Of a stretch of 64,000 nt of DNA, positions 63,523 through 64,000 are shown piece by piece; the stretch's first letter is position 1; every line of letters begins with the position of its first letter. Under the pieces are notes generated by a model. The model had not been told where the DNA came from. It did not search any database and saw only the letters and a program-made list of their open reading frames with translations. The translations under genes and the position numbers were made by a program. The DNA comes from Bacillus massiliigorillae (GTDB lineage Bacteria > Bacillota > Bacilli > Bacillales > DSM-1321), in contig NZ_HG428741.1 of the NCBI RefSeq assembly GCF_000380245.2, forward strand, positions 2,301,665 through 2,365,664, read 5' to 3'.

Positions 63523-64000
63523 TTATAGATTTATATATTCACTTGGTACAAACTCAACTAACCAAACATGGTTTTCAGACAAGTAAAACTCAAAACCATT
63601 TCCATACATTTTTTGCGAATCTATTTTTAAGACAATTGGTTCACCGTGTCTCGCCCCTACCTTGGTTGCTGTAGAAGTATTGTCCGAAAGATGTACATAC
63701 AATCTATTCATCTTCTTTATCCCATTGTCAATAATGCTATCTAAATTCTTTTTAGCAGTTCCATGAAATAAATATCTAGGTGGTGTTACTTTTTTCAATT
63801 CTACGTTCACATTAATTGAGTGACCTTGATTAGCTCTAATTAAGGTCATTGATTCATCAAAGATAAATCTCCCCTTTTTATCGTCCTTTACGATATTTTT
63901 AAGGATATTTAAGTCTATATATCTACCACTATCATTAATACCCTCAATCAATTCACACACATTTGCATATCCAAATTCATCTAGTGTAATACCGATAGCT
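63523..64000 (-). CDS. kptA: RNA 2'-phosphotransferase (KptA/Tpt1), 5' end outside window
   Basis: The frame is open to the window edge: 'AIGITLDEFGYANVCELIEGI' at the edge is the conserved KptA N-terminal lobe (residues ~25-45 of the family). 'LYVHLSDNTSTATKVGARHG' and 'FHGTAKKNLDSIIDNGI' are the NAD-binding signatures. KptA removes 2'-phosphates from RNA using NAD; its role in bacteria, which lack the eukaryotic tRNA-splicing pathway, is unsettled. The GTG at 63960 is internal. Confidence 0.88.
   Translation of the reverse strand, partial: AIGITLDEFGYANVCELIEGINDSGRYIDLNILKNIVKDDKKGRFIFDESMTLIRANQGHSINVNVELKKVTPPRYLFHGTAKKNLDSIIDNGIKKMNRLYVHLSDNTSTATKVGARHGEPIVLKIDSQKMYGNGFEFYLSENHVWLVEFVPSEYINL

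Noticed and set aside
1..64000. CRISPR array, transposase, integrase or prophage
   Set aside because: No regularly spaced repeats and no recombinase or phage structural genes were seen.

Overview
The window looks like a chromosomal segment of a Bacillus cereus-group bacterium. It is AT-rich with AGGAGG-type ribosome sites and carries spore genes (sspO, sspP, a gerA-type operon with a sigma-G promoter, a Spo0E-like peptide). Its skeleton matches the Bacillus subtilis block ccdA-yneI-ccdC-yneK-(cotM)-sspP-sspO-citB. Here those genes keep their order and orientation, but about 23 kb now lies between the yneK homologue and sspP and about 14 kb between sspP and sspO. The comparison is with B. subtilis from memory, so the extra DNA may be group-wide rather than strain-specific.

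Layout. 1-2.5 kb: a TetR regulator (5' end outside the window) and a DHA2-type efflux pump with promoter, operator-like palindrome and cre-like site. 2.6-7.8 kb: aconitase, sspO, a medium-chain reductase and a nitroreductase. 7.9-11.7 kb: a gerA-type germinant-receptor operon whose permease gene is frameshifted. 11.9-19.7 kb: a cell-envelope and metal region with two DUF4822 proteins (each with the domain twice), a two-component system, an ankyrin lipoprotein, copC/copD and a purine-type deaminase. 20.3-24.9 kb: sspP and two class B penicillin-binding proteins. 25.1-26.2 kb: selD read through an in-frame UGA. 26.3-34.8 kb: a meta-cleavage aromatic pathway (hydrolase, two-component flavin monooxygenase, extradiol dioxygenase, FAD synthetase), its V4R/PucR-type regulator and a divergent FAD monooxygenase. 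34.8-39.1 kb: sbcCD. 39.1-39.5 kb: two copies of a dispersed hairpin repeat. 39.5-43.6 kb: the efeUOB iron-uptake operon behind a Fur box. 43.8-46.9 kb: the yneK/ccdC/yneI/ccdA block with a complete tRNA-Sec (selC) transcription unit inserted. 47-51 kb: a prohibitin-like protein, a metallo-hydrolase and small proteins. 51.1-53.3 kb: an ECF sigma factor and its partner. 53.6-55.0 kb: an HxlR/NmrA pair. 55-64 kb: a decayed region of pseudogenes and duplicated fragments ending in kptA.

The most striking locus is at 51.1-53.3 kb. An ECF sigma factor with its own consensus ECF promoter overlaps a gene that, after correcting one lost base in an A-run, encodes an anti-sigma-like cytoplasmic segment, one membrane helix and an extracellular transpeptidase-like domain. 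That domain is closely related to the PBP2 encoded at 20.6 kb, but all three catalytic motifs are altered (SxxK to TVIT, SxN to SSD, KTGT to KTGA). This suggests a single-protein cell-wall or beta-lactam sensor built from a dead PBP. A second theme is selenium: a UGA-containing selD and a tRNA-Sec gene occur in the same window, although no selA, selB or other selenoprotein gene is visible.

Caution: several otherwise good genes are broken by one missing base in A/T homopolymers (germination permease, anti-sigma/PBP gene, YneF-like gene, chemoreceptor). Sequencing error is therefore a real alternative to pseudogenization for those. The chemoreceptor also contains a short internal inversion, which a miscalled base cannot explain.
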